A stretch of 64,000 nt of DNA from Strigamia acuminata (lineage: Eukaryota; Arthropoda; Chilopoda; Geophilomorpha; Linotaeniidae), in assembly GCA_949358305.1 (NCBI GenBank), contig OX442315.1, forward strand, positions 14,038,427 to 14,102,426, in the 5' to 3' direction. The notes under the pieces are model-generated. The model was not told where the DNA came from. It did not search any database and saw only the letters and a list, made by a program, of their open reading frames with translations. How positions within the stretch are numbered: position 1 is the stretch's first letter; each line of letters begins with the position of its first letter. A program made the translations under genes and the position numbers. This document shows, in pieces, positions 33,918-45,523 of this stretch.

Positions 33918-34269
33918 TGACGTCAAAGCGCGCCTGACGTCACCATCGAGGAAGCACGAAGACGAGACGGGCGCTGATCGGAGATGCGAGTGGTGAAAGT
34001 CTGCATCGATTTGTAGTGGCGTCGTTGTGACGTGTTCAGGTGTGTGGGTTGGTTGTTGCGAGATGCCAACTTCCGCCATTTTCTCCATATGTGGGCAGTG
34101 CCAGGAGAGTTCATTGATTGGGTGCGCAGTGCAGTTGCGCACTCGTGCACACTTGGGTTCGCTTCTTCGCTGCTAGTACGAAAGGAGGTGATGGCTCGGG
34201 GGACACATCTCTTATAAAAGACGCCGAGATCGAGCCGATTTCGCGCAGGTACATGTCGCAGAGTTGCAG
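33918..34269 (+). promoter_or_regulatory. CRE/TATA promoter and non-coding first exon
   Basis: Two perfect TGACGTCA sites at 33918-33925 and 33935-33942, 17 bp apart, lie in CpG-rich DNA. TATAAAA follows at 34213-34219, then about 50 bp ending TTGCAG at 34269 with donor GTAAGG. The order CRE-CRE-TATA-donor supports a plus-strand start near 34243, with the first exon being 5' UTR. CREs bind CREB/ATF-type bZIP factors, so cAMP or stress responsiveness is a reasonable inference. Minus-strand frames across this region (33891-34142 and 34111-34350) are open, probably because GC-rich DNA has few stops. No coding exon was found downstream. Confidence 0.5.
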
Positions 34270-34700
34270 GTAAGGCCGAAATTTATTTCGCACACCCCGC
34301 ACGATTTTTAGCGAGTCGAGCTTCGCTGCAATGCGAGAAATCGCGCGCATTTGAATTATCCGTGTTTATGTTTGCTGGGTGTTGATGTGTCGAGTGTTAC
34401 TCGCTGACCCCCCCTTTAAATGACATATATATGTAAAAAAAAATTATTTAAAATCACGGGGTGTTTGTTTTGTTTGTCCAAACTTGACCTCGTTTTGACA
34501 GCGGGTAGAAAACACGCCATTTTATCATTAGTATCTGCCACGTTATTATTCTTTTTTCTTTGGTTGTTTTTAGCGCATTACGGGGAGAAATTCCGCCTTG
34601 CGTTGGGCTTCACTGCATTGTGTGTTTTGGGGGATGAAATGGAAGAGCGGAGTTGGTAATTTTGGTTTTTTTTTTTGTTTTTTTTTTTGTTTTTTTTTTT

Positions 34701-34745
34701 GGGGGGGGTGGTGGTGGGGGGTTAATGGGGGTTGATTTTGGGTGG
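34701..34745 (+). other. G-quadruplex-capable tract in predicted intron 1
   Basis: G8, a GGTGGT spacer, G6, G5, GGG and GGG follow a long T tract, about 430 bp beyond the predicted first exon and on the non-template strand. This echoes the G-skewed start at 27.7 kb. Confidence 0.6.
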
Positions 34746-35129
34746 GTTATTGATGGTTTTAATGGGATTTTGAGTGGTTGATTCGGGTGTGCGGTGGGTT
34801 TATGTATACGAGGGGTGGAGTCGCTTCGGGTGTAATTGATTGTGTTAAATTGAACTCATTTTATCCCTCATTGGTGATGTGAACTTCCGGTTTGGAGGCT
34901 TCGTTAATTTGGTCGTTTCCTGGTTATCGTTGGAGCCCTTTGGTGATTTTTGGTTTTTTTTTTTTGGTTTGTGTTATGTTTTTGGGGATATTTATTTTTT
35001 GGTTTATTTATTTTTGTCATTGTTCTTATTTATTTTACTATTGTATATATTTGCTTGGGTTTTATTTGTTTATTGATTTGTTTATATTTACTTATTCGTA
35101 GTGTATTTTTGGTTGGTTTTTTTTTTTAT

Positions 35130-35515
35130 TTAATCGGCTTAATTTCTGATTATTTGGGTCCAATTTCTGATTATTTAAGCCTAAATTTTGATTATTTAGG
35201 CCTAATTTTTGATTATCCAAGCCTAAATTTTGATTATTCAAGCCTAAATTTTGATTATTTAAGCTTAAATTCTGATTATTTAGCCCTCTGATTATTTATG
35301 CCTAATTTCTGATGATTTAGGCTTAATATCTGATGATTTAGGCTTAATATCTGATGATTTAGGCTTAATATCTGATGATTTAGGCTTAATATCTGATGAT
35401 TTAGGCCTAATAACTGATTATTTAGGCGTAATAACTGATTATTTAGGCTTAATATATGACGATTTAGGTCTAATATCCGATGATTTAGACCTAATTCCTG
35501 ATTATTTAAACAAAA
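35130..35515 (+). repeat. 21-bp minisatellite (TGATGATTTAGGCTTAATATC)
   Basis: About 18 units with variants (CTAATTTCTGATTATTTAGG, CTAAATTTTGATTATT). The centre near 35310-35410 is most uniform. The open frame through its left part is a by-product. Confidence 0.9.
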
Positions 35516-37469
35516 TTTCTACACACGTTTTGAATTTTTTGTGTGGAATTTTTGGCTTTATTTCTTTGTTTATTTTTGGACTTTGTTTTGGCGGCATACA
35601 AAGAGCGAAATGAGGAATTGGATTGAATTTTAGATGAAGAAGCGAATATGACGTAAGAACGATGAAAATTTGGGAAAAAAAGACCTAACTTCTATTTATC
35701 GTAGGCGAATAATGAAAATTCGTTCATTTTGACGTAAATTTTATTCATTTATTTATTTTATTTTATTTATTGCATCTCAATTTATAAATTACAAGATTTA
35801 TTTTCTTTTATTTTTAATCAATCACGTCCTAATGTCCTCGCTTGTTATTTTCGGCATTAATACGATTTATTGGACATTGATTTTTTTTTTAAAAAAAGTA
35901 AATGACGTAATGATGACCGCACCTCGACATCGAATTGTATAGCAATACACATTTTGATCGGTTAGTTTGCCCACTTCCGGTTCGTTTTGTAGCGAGAGAT
36001 TAGGGAGTATTTTGCACTTAATTTGATCTGTTTTTTTTTGTCATTTAATAACACAAATGGATTTGCATGTTTATTGCAATCGGGTTGACCGCAATCTCAC
36101 CTTTAAGCATGCGATTGAGTCATTGAGCGCATTTATTCTCATTAAGAACGAAGTATAAACATGTACTGCGCGTACAGAAAAATATTTGCGTGTTTGCGCA
36201 CACGGCGCCATTGCGGCCAACAGGTGAAACGTAAATAATTTTGTTATCCGAATTTGAAATCTTTGAAAAACCAGATTAATTTATACACGGAAACTTGACA
36301 AGTAATTCTTAATCTTCGTAAACATCTCATATTTTACGTCGATTTATACACGAAAATATTGGCAAGCGATTCACAACGCAACGGGGATTTGTCTTGTCAC
36401 GTGAGTTGATCTCGTTTGAGAGGAGGATTTATGAAAACACTTTTCCTCGTTTTTTCGCTCTCTTACTTCACTTGGGACATCAAAATAGATTTATAGCGTT
36501 AAAAGGATTAATAAACTATAGAATTCGCGAGGAATTTGCGTTTATTTTGCTCGGATAAGTTTAATTTCGCATTCCATGCTACTTGTGAGGCTGGGTTTAG
36601 TAATTTCCGTGTCGCCACCTGGTGTCGAGTTTCAGTTTTTTTGTTCCTCTTGTGTTGCTGTCGGTTGGTGTTATCTCGACGAGTCGTGCGGTGTATTGAT
36701 TGGTGTTGGTTGATGTGTTCGTTCTCGTTTTGAAAAACAGTCGCAAATCCAATTGTTCGCGCCTAAAACACTAATAAAAATTGTTTTTGCCAATTATTAT
36801 TTTTATTATTATTTTTTTCCCTGGAATATTTGTTTTTTGATGTGTTGGGGATTTATGACGTCATTCGTCGCCGAATCCAAACCTGTAGGCTTTAATCCAG
36901 ACTAAACATGGCGGACTTATTTATTTATGATATTGTTAGTTCATGTATTATTTTTATGTGTTATTAATATTAGATAAATCGGGATAAATATTTGGTCTGT
37001 TAAATAATGAGATAAGATGGAGCCTTCACATTACATTCGGTCTCCGTTTAGTGGGATAATGTCACGAGGTGAATCCCGTCCAATCAGCGAGCTCCCACGT
37101 GTGGACGAACGTTTAAATGTCATAGGAAGTGGAAAGGTTGGATCTAAAGAAGTTTAAGCAATTCATTCAATAATGATTTGTCTGCGTTTTGCTTTATAAT
37201 TAAATGAAAAATGCAAATAGATTGCATAATTCGAAAGGAGAAAATAAAGTACACTTACCCAATGAAGAAATTAATTATTCATTCGCTTGGGCACGTGACT
37301 TGATTTCTTCAGAATGCGGATAGTTTTATTTGAAAAGCGGAAAGCAAATTTATATTTTGGTTAAGATGGAATAAGTTTAAACAAATCTCTGTGTAAATAT
37401 TGATTTAAAGTTTAAAGTTTAAAGTGCTGTTTAGTCTAAATTAATTTAAATGCGACTCCTGAAACTACC
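35516..37469. other. Intron-like or intergenic DNA with CpG-richer spots
   Basis: Patches with moderate CpG content lie near 36180-36232 (ending CCAACAG before GTGAAA, a possible donor), 36400 (an E-box, CACGTG) and 37040-37110 (CCAATCAGC plus another CACGTG). They could be alternative first exons or enhancers of the 34-kb transcript, but no coding exon can be supported. Confidence 0.3.
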
Positions 37470-37477
37470 CTTCCATA

Positions 37478-37720
37478 GGGGCCCCACATCTAGCGCTACA
37501 TAATCTACCGCGACACGATCTACCGCGGCAATACGTCCTTAAAAAATGGTTTTTACATCAAAAAACTAGTAAGGTTAGGTTCGCTGGAGGATCAAGGGGG
37601 GCACAGGCCCCCCTTGTTAGCCCTTCTTAGGAATTAGACAAAGAAAAACGTAGTCGCAGTTTCAAAAGTCGCTGTAGATCGTGTCGCGGTAAGATTTTGT
37701 CGCGCTAGATCACACGCCCC
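37478..37720. mobile_element. 243-bp GGGG-terminal MITE with exact 8-bp duplication
   Basis: Flanked by identical CTTCCATA at 37470-37477 and 37721-37728. Ends are GGGGCCCCACATCTAGCGCT and, inverted, GGGGCGTGTGATCTAGCGCG, with sub-terminal CGCGACA/TACCGCGACA repeats. The 8-bp duplication and G-rich termini fit Merlin-like or hAT non-autonomous elements. The middle part (CTAGTAAGGTTAGGTTCG and a G7/C6 palindrome) recurs in the copy at ~49826-50026. Confidence 0.85.
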
Positions 37721-38099
37721 CTTCCATATAGTATGTGTAAAGATCATGTGATTGTGGTTTTCTGGTGGGATATTTGTTCTTTTGTTGTCGTTCTCCATTT
37801 CAATCTGTCGTTCTCCATTTCAGTGGTTTTGCACATGTGATTTGGTAGACAGAAGCACTTATGTCGACAATTGAAGATATTATTTCTTTGATTAGGTTAT
37901 ACAGACTATGCATGTGCCTGTGTAGACGGTTTTCGAAGCCGGCTACTGAAAGCATTAGTGTCGGTGTATGGGGAGTTCGTGAGATGCTAAGAGAAAATTA
38001 ATGTGACAGCAATACAGACCACGAACAATTTAAGTTGGTATTACTAAAGCTGTCAATATAAGTTGAAAGGAATAAAGACTATCAATTTGGCAATTGTCA

Positions 38100-38440
38100 T
38101 GAATATTAAATTGCCAATTGCAAAACATATTATTATCACTGGTAATCTGCCAATTGCAAAACAGATTATTGTATTACTGGTAATCTGCCAATTGTAAAAG
38201 AGATTATTATTATTATTACTGGTAATCTGCCAATTGTAAATGAGATCATTATTACTGGTAATCTGCCAATTGCAAATGAGATCATTAATACTGATAATCT
38301 GCCAATTGTAAAAGAGATTATTATTATTACTGGTAATCTGTCAATTGTAAATGAGATCAATATTAATGGTAATCTGCCAATTGTAAATGAGATTATTATT
38401 ACTGGTAATCTGCCAATTGTAAAATAGATTATTATTAATT
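38100..38440 (+). repeat. 36-39-bp minisatellite (GGTAATCTGCCAATTG units)
   Basis: About nine units containing TAATCTGCCAATTGTAAA, separated by variable ATT microsatellite runs that account for the changing unit length. The minus-strand 102-codon frame across it simply repeats SFTIGRLPVI. Confidence 0.9.
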
Positions 38441-39954
38441 TGGTTGTAGTAACAGAAAAGTATTTAACTTCCACTTAAATTTATTCTCATTGAATTAACA
38501 ATTAAAAATCATTTAGCTGTTATTCTTTTTTGAACTATATTGTAAATTAGAAGTAAAATCAATCATTATTACAAACTGTCAATTTAGAACCAATTAATAC
38601 TGAACTAACAATTTAAAATATCACTCTTCAAAGGTTATAATTCAACAAATTACACATTTGCCATTTCTTACACATTTCCTGTATTAAATAGCTAAACAAA
38701 AGGTCAAAAATCAAGAAATTGCTAAACTGGCATTTTTAAAATCAAATTATCTAAAGTTTTCAGTGGGAGACAAAAGAAGCAAAATTTTATTTTATATTTT
38801 TGTCTTCTGGATGAATCTTAAAGCTGATTGGCCTCTGTTTAAACTCTTCTTTGATATATTTTAAATTAATTTATACAAAAATTATCTATTTTGAAAACAA
38901 AACCAAAAAAATTTACTTCAAACAACATTTGTTTGCAAAGTAATATTTTCCAAGACAGAATATTGCAGATGTTTGCACCAACTGTCAGCAGATGGCCTCA
39001 GGTGGAGAAACTTCACAAAAAGTTAAGTATGAAATACAAAATAAATAAAAAAACAAAAAAATTGAAATGATGCTCAAACATGCATAACATTTACTAATTT
39101 AAAAAAATATATTCCAGCAAATTAACCATTTTTAAAACAGAAGAAAATTAATTTTTGCTAAATGAATAAATTATGTGTTTACATCCCAGCAAACTTTTTA
39201 TACCATATTCTATATTAATAAGAGAAATAAAGGCATATACATGGTCATATAAGTAAGACTTTTGTGTGCTTTTGAGAAATTATCACCTTCCACAAGATTC
39301 TATCTTGGTGAATATGTTTTAATTCAGGACCTTTTGGTCTACAAGTTTTAATGCAAGACAGTTATTCTTCTTGCATCAAGTACATTGTTCTTTTCTAGTC
39401 TTTCTGCTTCACTGGGTATTTTATTGTGAATGTGACGTCTGGTAAATCCTTTGCAAACAACTTTAGTTGGGGATTATGGAGGTTTAAGAGGGTTCAGTTG
39501 AGATGACAATGGTGTAACATGTAAAATCAACAACTGCATTTAAATGTGTAGTTTAAACAATTTGGAATTGCCAAAGTCATGGATGAGAAATGTTTGTTTT
39601 ATGTTTGTTTTTTGTTAGTTTTTTAAAGTTTGTTTGGAGTTTTTTTTCCCCAAGATTTTAAGTAGTTTTAAAAACCTACATGCATTGGTGTATTTTAATG
39701 GTAAAACTGTTTATTTTGTTTTCAAGGTTTCTAAATGGAATTATTCAGTGAAGTGAGATTAGTTCTAAGTAGTTGATGAAAGCCAATTTATTGCTTATTG
39801 TGTTAGATGGATGTTGACATTGATAAAACAGTCAACAAAATGGATTAGTGAGCTTAAGATACAGTACACATGGTGCTAAAATGGTAAAATGAGAGAAGAA
39901 TGTGTGAATTTGGATAAACTGGGAGTGTCATAAATGGATGTAATTGTCTGAGTA
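38441..39954. other. AT-rich, no gene seen
   Basis: No repeat unit, open frame or motif of note. Confidence 0.4.
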
Positions 39955-40135
39955 TGAATCAGAAAATTAAATCGACAGATTTTTTGGGGTTTGCAATGAG
40001 ACTTGCTCCAAAATTGACTAGATTTGCAGTTGATTTACAGGATTTGGTAAGACTTGCTGGAATCTGCTAAGATTTACTAAGATTTGCAGATAAATTGCTA
40101 GATTTGTCCTTGATTTTTTGGATTTTTAAATCCCA
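39955..40135 (+). repeat. Degenerate ~10-bp GATTT repeat
   Basis: GATTT recurs roughly every 10-11 bp (GATTTGCAGTTGATTTACAG, TAAGATTTACTAAGATTTGC). Units are diverged but phase is largely kept. It ends a few bases before the 5S-like sequence. Confidence 0.65.
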
Positions 40136-40142
40136 AAGGATA

Positions 40143-40231
40143 GTAGCGGTTCACGCATTAGAACACAGAATTTAAGCAGCATTTGGTCTGGTCAGTGCTT
40201 GGATGGGTGACCAGCAGGGAATCCCAGTTAT
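40143..40231 (+). ncRNA. 5S-rRNA-derived sequence (pseudogene or SINE3-like head)
   Basis: TTTAAGCAGCATTTGGTCTG and GTCAGTGCTTGGATGGGTGA followed by CCAGCAGGGAATCCCAG match the 3' two thirds of animal 5S rRNA, including box A (TTAAGCA), the intermediate element and box C (GGATGGGTGACC). The 5' third is shortened and diverged, and the 3' end is not 5S-like. It is therefore a pseudogene or the promoter head of a 5S-derived SINE, and I see no poly-A or tail repeat that settles which. Confidence 0.75.
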
Positions 40232-40483
40232 TTTTCAACCTTGTCTGATTGAGATATTGTTTCTATGGCAAGAACGTCGGCCACCTGCCTCCAACTGTTT
40301 TCCAAGCTCTCGGTGTAAATGCAGGGTTGGGTCCCACAGATAGCGGCTTGCACGGCCTAAATCCCCAAACAAGCAGTCTATTTACAGGGGCTATGACCGT
40401 GTCAAGTGTCACACTACTTTTCCTAAATTATACTTATTTGCTTGAATGTCGGTCCTTCGAAGTGGCCACTGACGACTTTTTAC
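40232..40483 (+). other. GC-balanced sequence downstream of the 5S-like head
   Basis: An 84-codon frame (40249-40503) crosses it, with no recognised domain. If the 5S-like unit is a SINE, this could be its body; a second copy would be needed to tell. Confidence 0.25.
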
Positions 40484-40865
40484 TATACTCCGTCCATGTG
40501 TAACTTGGGCCTATTTCCGATTGGCTGAGGCTCATAACTCACTTTGTGCTGCCACCAGGAAAAATAGTTCAGAGTGGTTTTAAATTTGTTTGATGATTTT
40601 AATCATTGAAATGATGTAATATTGTTTGTATTTTCTAAGAAAATGTATCTTGAAGTCATAAAATAAAGATTTATGCTGGTTTATTTCAACATTCTTGCTT
40701 ATTCAGTTTATTGCTTGCTTCTTCCAGGGAACAAAACAATTTTCAAATTTTTTTATTGGTTGTTTTGTCTGGAAAGTAGTCAAAATGGCAACCATTGTTT
40801 TGATCTATTTTTGGTATCACTACACAATCGGAAATAGGCCCAAGTTACACATGGACAGTGTATAG
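40484..40865. mobile_element. Long-armed inverted-repeat element, copy A
   Basis: Arms of ~40 bp (GTCCATGTGTAACTTGGGCC then TATTTCCGATTG) match exactly over the inner 32 bp and nearly so outside. The core aligns with copies at 21479-21848 and 22601-23009. Confidence 0.75.
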
Positions 40866-40876
40866 TTAGGTAGGTT

Positions 40877-40973
40877 ACTGCAGTTCGCGCCTGGTATCTT
40901 GATGCTAAATTCATATTGCGCATCCCATTCTGCGCAGACGATTTTCTAATTCCAGTTGTTATTTAGCAGTATT
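40877..40973 (+). repeat. 97-bp dispersed repeat, copy 1
   Basis: From ACTGCAGTTCGCGCC through ATCTTGATGCTAAATTCATA to TTTAGCAGTATT. It matches 44658-44754 in inverted orientation with about six differences. Partial relatives lie near 12735, 3497 and 42335. Confidence 0.8.
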
Positions 40974-42339
40974 AAGCCTAATATTAGGTTGAGTAATGCT
41001 AAAATATCTTTTCTGCACTTTGCGCTTATAATTTCTTCTTGAATGCAAGAAGAAATATCAGCACAAGGTAAAGATTCATTCTAACATTAAATCTAAATGT
41101 ACCACATTTAATGTAAATGTGGGATGTCAGTTGTCCACCATCTGTCCGCTAAGTGGCGTCATTTGTGTCATTTCGGCCATAAGTGGCACCACAACCACCA
41201 CACAAGATCGCTCCAGATTTCAACAGTGAATTTGGGCTAGTTGTAAAGTCCTGTAGTTAATTGTGCGAGCTTGAATTAATGACTAGTTTCAAGAAATGAA
41301 GTCAGGTTTTATAACTCATTAGTCATTATCATTAATGATATTAGCAACCATTGTAATTATGCCTAAGGAAAGTGGCCAGCCTCTTACTCTGCTTATCATT
41401 CCTGACTTGTCGCTCGTTTGTATGTGTGTGCATTTACGTGGCACCACATTGTGTGCTCTGTGGTTCTTGATTCATCTAACCGTTTCTTTACTGTTAATGT
41501 TGTGTGTCTAAAAAATATTAAATGTCTTTTCTGTTGTTGGTGACAATAGAAGACAATGCAGAATGTCAACAAAGGTTATTTGGATGTGTAATGGCCGCTG
41601 TGCGCTTTCTTAATATGTCACTGCATGGTGTTGATGTGGGAAAAACTGTAATGTCTGTCCTCATGTTGTATGTTTTCTCACCATGTGGTGTAACTAGCTG
41701 CTTAGTTTCGCCTTTTCCTTTTTTGTAACTTTTTAACAAAAAGTGTTACAGGAAAAACAAAATTTACATTTTGTAACTTAAAGATGGGAGAGTTTAGATA
41801 AAAATTTACAGAAACATGAGTTTATCTAAAGTGTTTCTTCGAATCAAGTCATAACTATAACATGTTATAGTACGACACAATAAAGCTTCAATGCTAAAGT
41901 TTCGTTTCAATTCGTCAACAGTTGTGCTCGCCACAATTTTTTGAAAAATAGTGGTTGTCTACCCCTTTACATAGCTCCATTACGCCTTTTTTTGAGAGCC
42001 TTGGAGACCCATACATCCAATTTAGAAAAGTTCACTGGGATATAGACGGTCTCAAATCTGTTTAGTTTTTAATTTTATCTCATTCTGTTTACAAGTTATG
42101 AGAAATATTGTAAATTGTCACTTTTTGGAGTTTTTAATTTTTTTCGCTTTAACTATTCATTTTTTTCCAAAAAACTTTTAACGAAATGATAGCTCTTACA
42201 ATCCTTTAAATCCTTCTAAAACAATTTTTACTTGTGAGAAATAGTTTCTGAGAAATTTCAAATATTAAAAGTTTCAAAAATAGGGATATGCCATTATTTT
42301 TGGCAAGGAGTAGTATGCAACAAGTTTACACAGAAAGAG

Positions 42340-42759
42340 ATGCGCAGCTTGAATTGGGCATCAAGATACCGGCTGCGAACTGTAGGCCTAAACGTGCCAC
42401 CGACAATAGCTGCACTCCATTCAGTGCCACCAGCACTGCGAAAGATCCCTGAAAAGGTCTCACCTGCTAATGGTGTGGATGTCAACTGGATGCTACAAAT
42501 CTATCCATTGACATTTTCCCAGTCATGGTGCGTCAGATTAGTCGGATTTGACTTGTGCCAGTTTCTATTCCTTTCCTTCGTGGTCAGAAACAACATCTGC
42601 CATATTTCAAGAAAGCCGTTAGTCTCTGATTATATTTATAGCTTGCCTGGATTAAACATGATAAATGTTGTTTTTAGAGAGCTGAAAAACAAAGTAATAA
42701 AATTTATCATTTCGAGCATGTGTTCGGGGTTTCACCGCATGAGAACCTGCAATGAGTGA
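42340..42759 (+). other. 139-codon open frame partly in repeat DNA
   Basis: The first ~15 codons fall in a diverged piece of the 97-bp repeat (GGGCATCAAGATACCGGCTG). The rest shows no domain. The frame includes a conspicuous hydrophobic patch (LCQFLFLSFVV). It lies between the inverted 97-bp repeats at 40.9 and 44.7 kb; a 3.9-kb element bounded by them is conceivable but no transposase is recognisable. Confidence 0.2.
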
Positions 42760-43249
42760 TGGGAATTTCATTCTTATTGATCAAGCCAACCAATTATTGA
42801 AAGAAAATTGTCATTTCTTCTCCCATCCTTAAGACTTGAATGAATCCAAACTTCAGACCAGGTGGTTTTTTTTTACATTAGCATTTAATCTTGCTGTGCA
42901 AGAAAAACCCAGGCCCCTTAATCATGTGAATTTGCACAGACAGGAGAAATCTAGTGTTAACAATTGGAACTATTAATATTTGTTTGCACCAAATGAAGCC
43001 TTAATGTGAGCTGTAGCGGCAAGTTTATTTCAAGAGTATTACATATTATCGCAATAACGTCCAGTTTATGGTACGTCATCTCATACCGTATATATACAGT
43101 ACCGTAAGGTGTTCTTATTTACAATTCATTCAAGCTTCATCGAGTGATTACAATAATAGACATGGTTACTGTCTCACCAATGATGTTAGTGATGAAAAGG
43201 TGGGAGAATGAGGTGTTTGTATTGTCAATGTTCTTTTTTAATTAAAATA

Positions 43250-43312
43250 ATTTTTCACTTATACTGGCATGTTTCGTTTTATACCAGCATCATGCCAGTA
43301 TAAACTTTTTGT
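43250..43312. repeat. Fragment related to the 8.15-kb MITE
   Basis: TTTTTCACTTATACTGGCAT is the inverse of an internal segment of 8153-8518. An ATGCCAGTATAAA word also follows, facing the first, so it may be a tiny foldback remnant. Confidence 0.45.
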
Positions 43313-44657
43313 ATGTAATTTTAAAAATCTGGTAAACCCATGCCTAACTGGATCGGTACGTTCTGCCAATATGCGCCCGGGACACTTGCCCCTCTTGTCT
43401 CCCCCTTAATAGGCTTTGCAGATTGAGGTGGGAACAAGGTCTCAACCTGATCTAACCTTAGGTGATCCAAATGCACTGTGGACATGATCTTTCTATTAAA
43501 ACATTTAAAAATAAACCATTGAATGACACAGCAGAATTGTTTCAAACTCCTTTTCGTAGGTTCTTATTGATTGACAGCTGAATCAATTTGTTCGCTGTCA
43601 ACACTAAAGTAACAATAAAATCCTACTATAGTCGGAAATCGAAACTATTACTCACTTTACAGCGCCGTAGGCGTGGAATGTCACCCAACCACAAACCGAT
43701 TTGCAACAAACGAGAAAATAGATCATAAAAAGTATCTTGTTACAACAAACCTTTTAAAAGAATACAAAACGAAACGATCAAACAATTAATTGAAAATTGT
43801 CACAATAAATTTCTCACCCCACCAATGGTACTCATTCTTCCTTTGTCTCAAAAGGACGGAAGGAGGAAGTAACCGATCGTTTCCTGGAGATATTTTCCAT
43901 TTATCGCATGCTGCTCACGATTGCCCGAACCAATGATTTCGAGCGATCACAGTTAATACACCCCACAGAAATTATAGCTTTTTTCCTTGGCTGGAAACGA
44001 GGGTAAGAATTCGTATCACTAAAATCGTTAGTTTAAGAAATAAATCGCTTTACGGTTCCAAAATGGCGATGCATACAAAATGCTTATCGCTTAGACTAGC
44101 TGGGAAATCATCTGACCAAGCCTAACCTATGCAAAGCGCATTAGGCAGAGAGGAAAGAGTGGGCGATAAACACGGAAGTTAGTGCTAAATTTTGCAGGTG
44201 GAGTGTGTTTGTTGGTGTAAGTGATTGCTCTATTCATGAATGGAAAATTTACATCCGTTGCTAACGTGCCACTGAAATCAATTTATCATTTCGTTTTTGA
44301 TGAAACAACGGATGTGGTGATTTAGTTGTTTTGTCATGTGAAAGTTGTTATGTTTGCGTTGTATTCATGCAACAAGATGCGCATTTTAATCATTCCGTGA
44401 TGGCATTTGTACATCTGCGCAGTTTGTTTGCGTGATGCCACACAATCCTATATTATTTAGTGTGTGTTTAATTATGTAATTTTGTTTTTTGAGCCACTAA
44501 ACGTTCCATCAAATCTATTCATGACATGAACTAAGTTTATACGAGCTTATTTTTACGGGAAAATGAAAACCCACAAATTATCTTTTCTGTAGAAACCATA
44601 CACTGGACTGTGCACTGCAAATAGCAGCCATGAGGAGGTGGGTAAGTGTTGTCACTG
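43313..44657. other. No recognisable gene
   Basis: Unique-looking sequence with moderate GC spots near 43850-44100. No open frame, motif or repeat that I can support. Confidence 0.35.
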
Positions 44658-44754
44658 AATACTGCTAAATATCAACTGGAATTAGAAAATTGTCTGCGCA
44701 GAATGGGATGCGCAGTATGAATTTAGCATCAAGATATCGGGCGCGAACTGTAGT
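44658..44754 (-). repeat. 97-bp dispersed repeat, copy 2 (inverted)
   Basis: Reverse complement of 40877-40973 at about 93% identity, from AATACTGCTAAATATCAACT to GCGCGAACTGTAGT. The short frame across it is shared repeat. Confidence 0.8.
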
Positions 44755-44879
44755 ACATGTAGGTCTATGGTAAAACAGGTATCGTCTTTCTTCGATTGTA
44801 AGATGCTATTGATTGCAAGACAAACCCCGTTTTTAGAGATGTTTATATGGGAAAAAAAAAGCGCTTTAGCATCGGTAAT

Positions 44880-44975
44880 GCTAGGAACACACATACCGCG
44901 ATTTCGTATCGCGTCACGATTTCGCAAGCGAAATCGCCCTGTGAATCGCGCGCAATGCTACACACATATACTAGC
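44880..44975. mobile_element. Small palindrome-rich MITE-like patch
   Basis: It contains the perfect palindrome CGATTTCGC-AA-GCGAAATCG (44917-44936) and CGCGATTTCGTATCGCG. It is bordered by partial direct repeats AATGCTAGGAACACACATA and AATGCTACACACATATA. CpG-rich relative to its flanks. Confidence 0.4.
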
Positions 44976-45523
44976 CCGCACCCATGTGTATTGGGCCGCT
45001 TGTATTTTTTGATGTTGCAAAAAAGAAAATCGTAAATTTCGAACTCAAAAAAAAGTTTTTAATTAAAATAAATAAATGCAACTTGTAGAACAAACATTGG
45101 GCTTTATTTAAAAAAAAAAATAAAATTTTAACTTAAATGGGCCAAAAGTTATGGCCAGTTGAATTTGTGCTACTTGGCACAAGTGTATTGGGCCACCACG
45201 CTAACTGCCTCAAGTGAGTTGGGCCGGCAGAAAAAGCTTAGCACCACATCCAAAAAATCACACAAAAAACCGGTTTCTTCAGAAAATCATTGTTTATTTG
45301 AACAATACTTTACAATATTTTGTTGGATAACCTAAATTTTGTATGTGATTGTGCAGGCCAAGTCAAAACCTACGTGTGATGGGTTTGGAAAACTGAGCAA
45401 ATGAGTTGACATTATGTTTAGAATCATTTTCCTGCTGAAATATCCATGTCAAAGGCAGTTTATCATCTCAAAATGGAAGCATAACAATCCTCCAACACTT
45501 TTTTATAAGTATATTGGTCCTTG
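44976..45523. other. AT-rich with three ATTGGGCC-type words
   Basis: GTGTATTGGGCC occurs at ~44990 and ~45187, with GTGAGTTGGGCC at ~45216. They may be fragments of a repeat. No gene. Confidence 0.3.

Noticed and set aside
34111-34350. Minus-strand 79-codon frame as a coding exon
   Set aside because: The plus strand has CREs, TATA and a consensus donor in the right order; the minus frame is more simply explained by few stop codons in GC-rich DNA. Not fully excluded.
38166-38474. 102-codon minus frame with a regular SFTIGRLPVI pattern
   Set aside because: A translation of the 36-39-bp minisatellite, without promoter, splice or codon support.
40877-44754. Complete autonomous transposon
   Set aside because: Inverted ends are present, but no transposase motif is visible and no matching target duplication lies outside the ends; kept only as a hypothesis.
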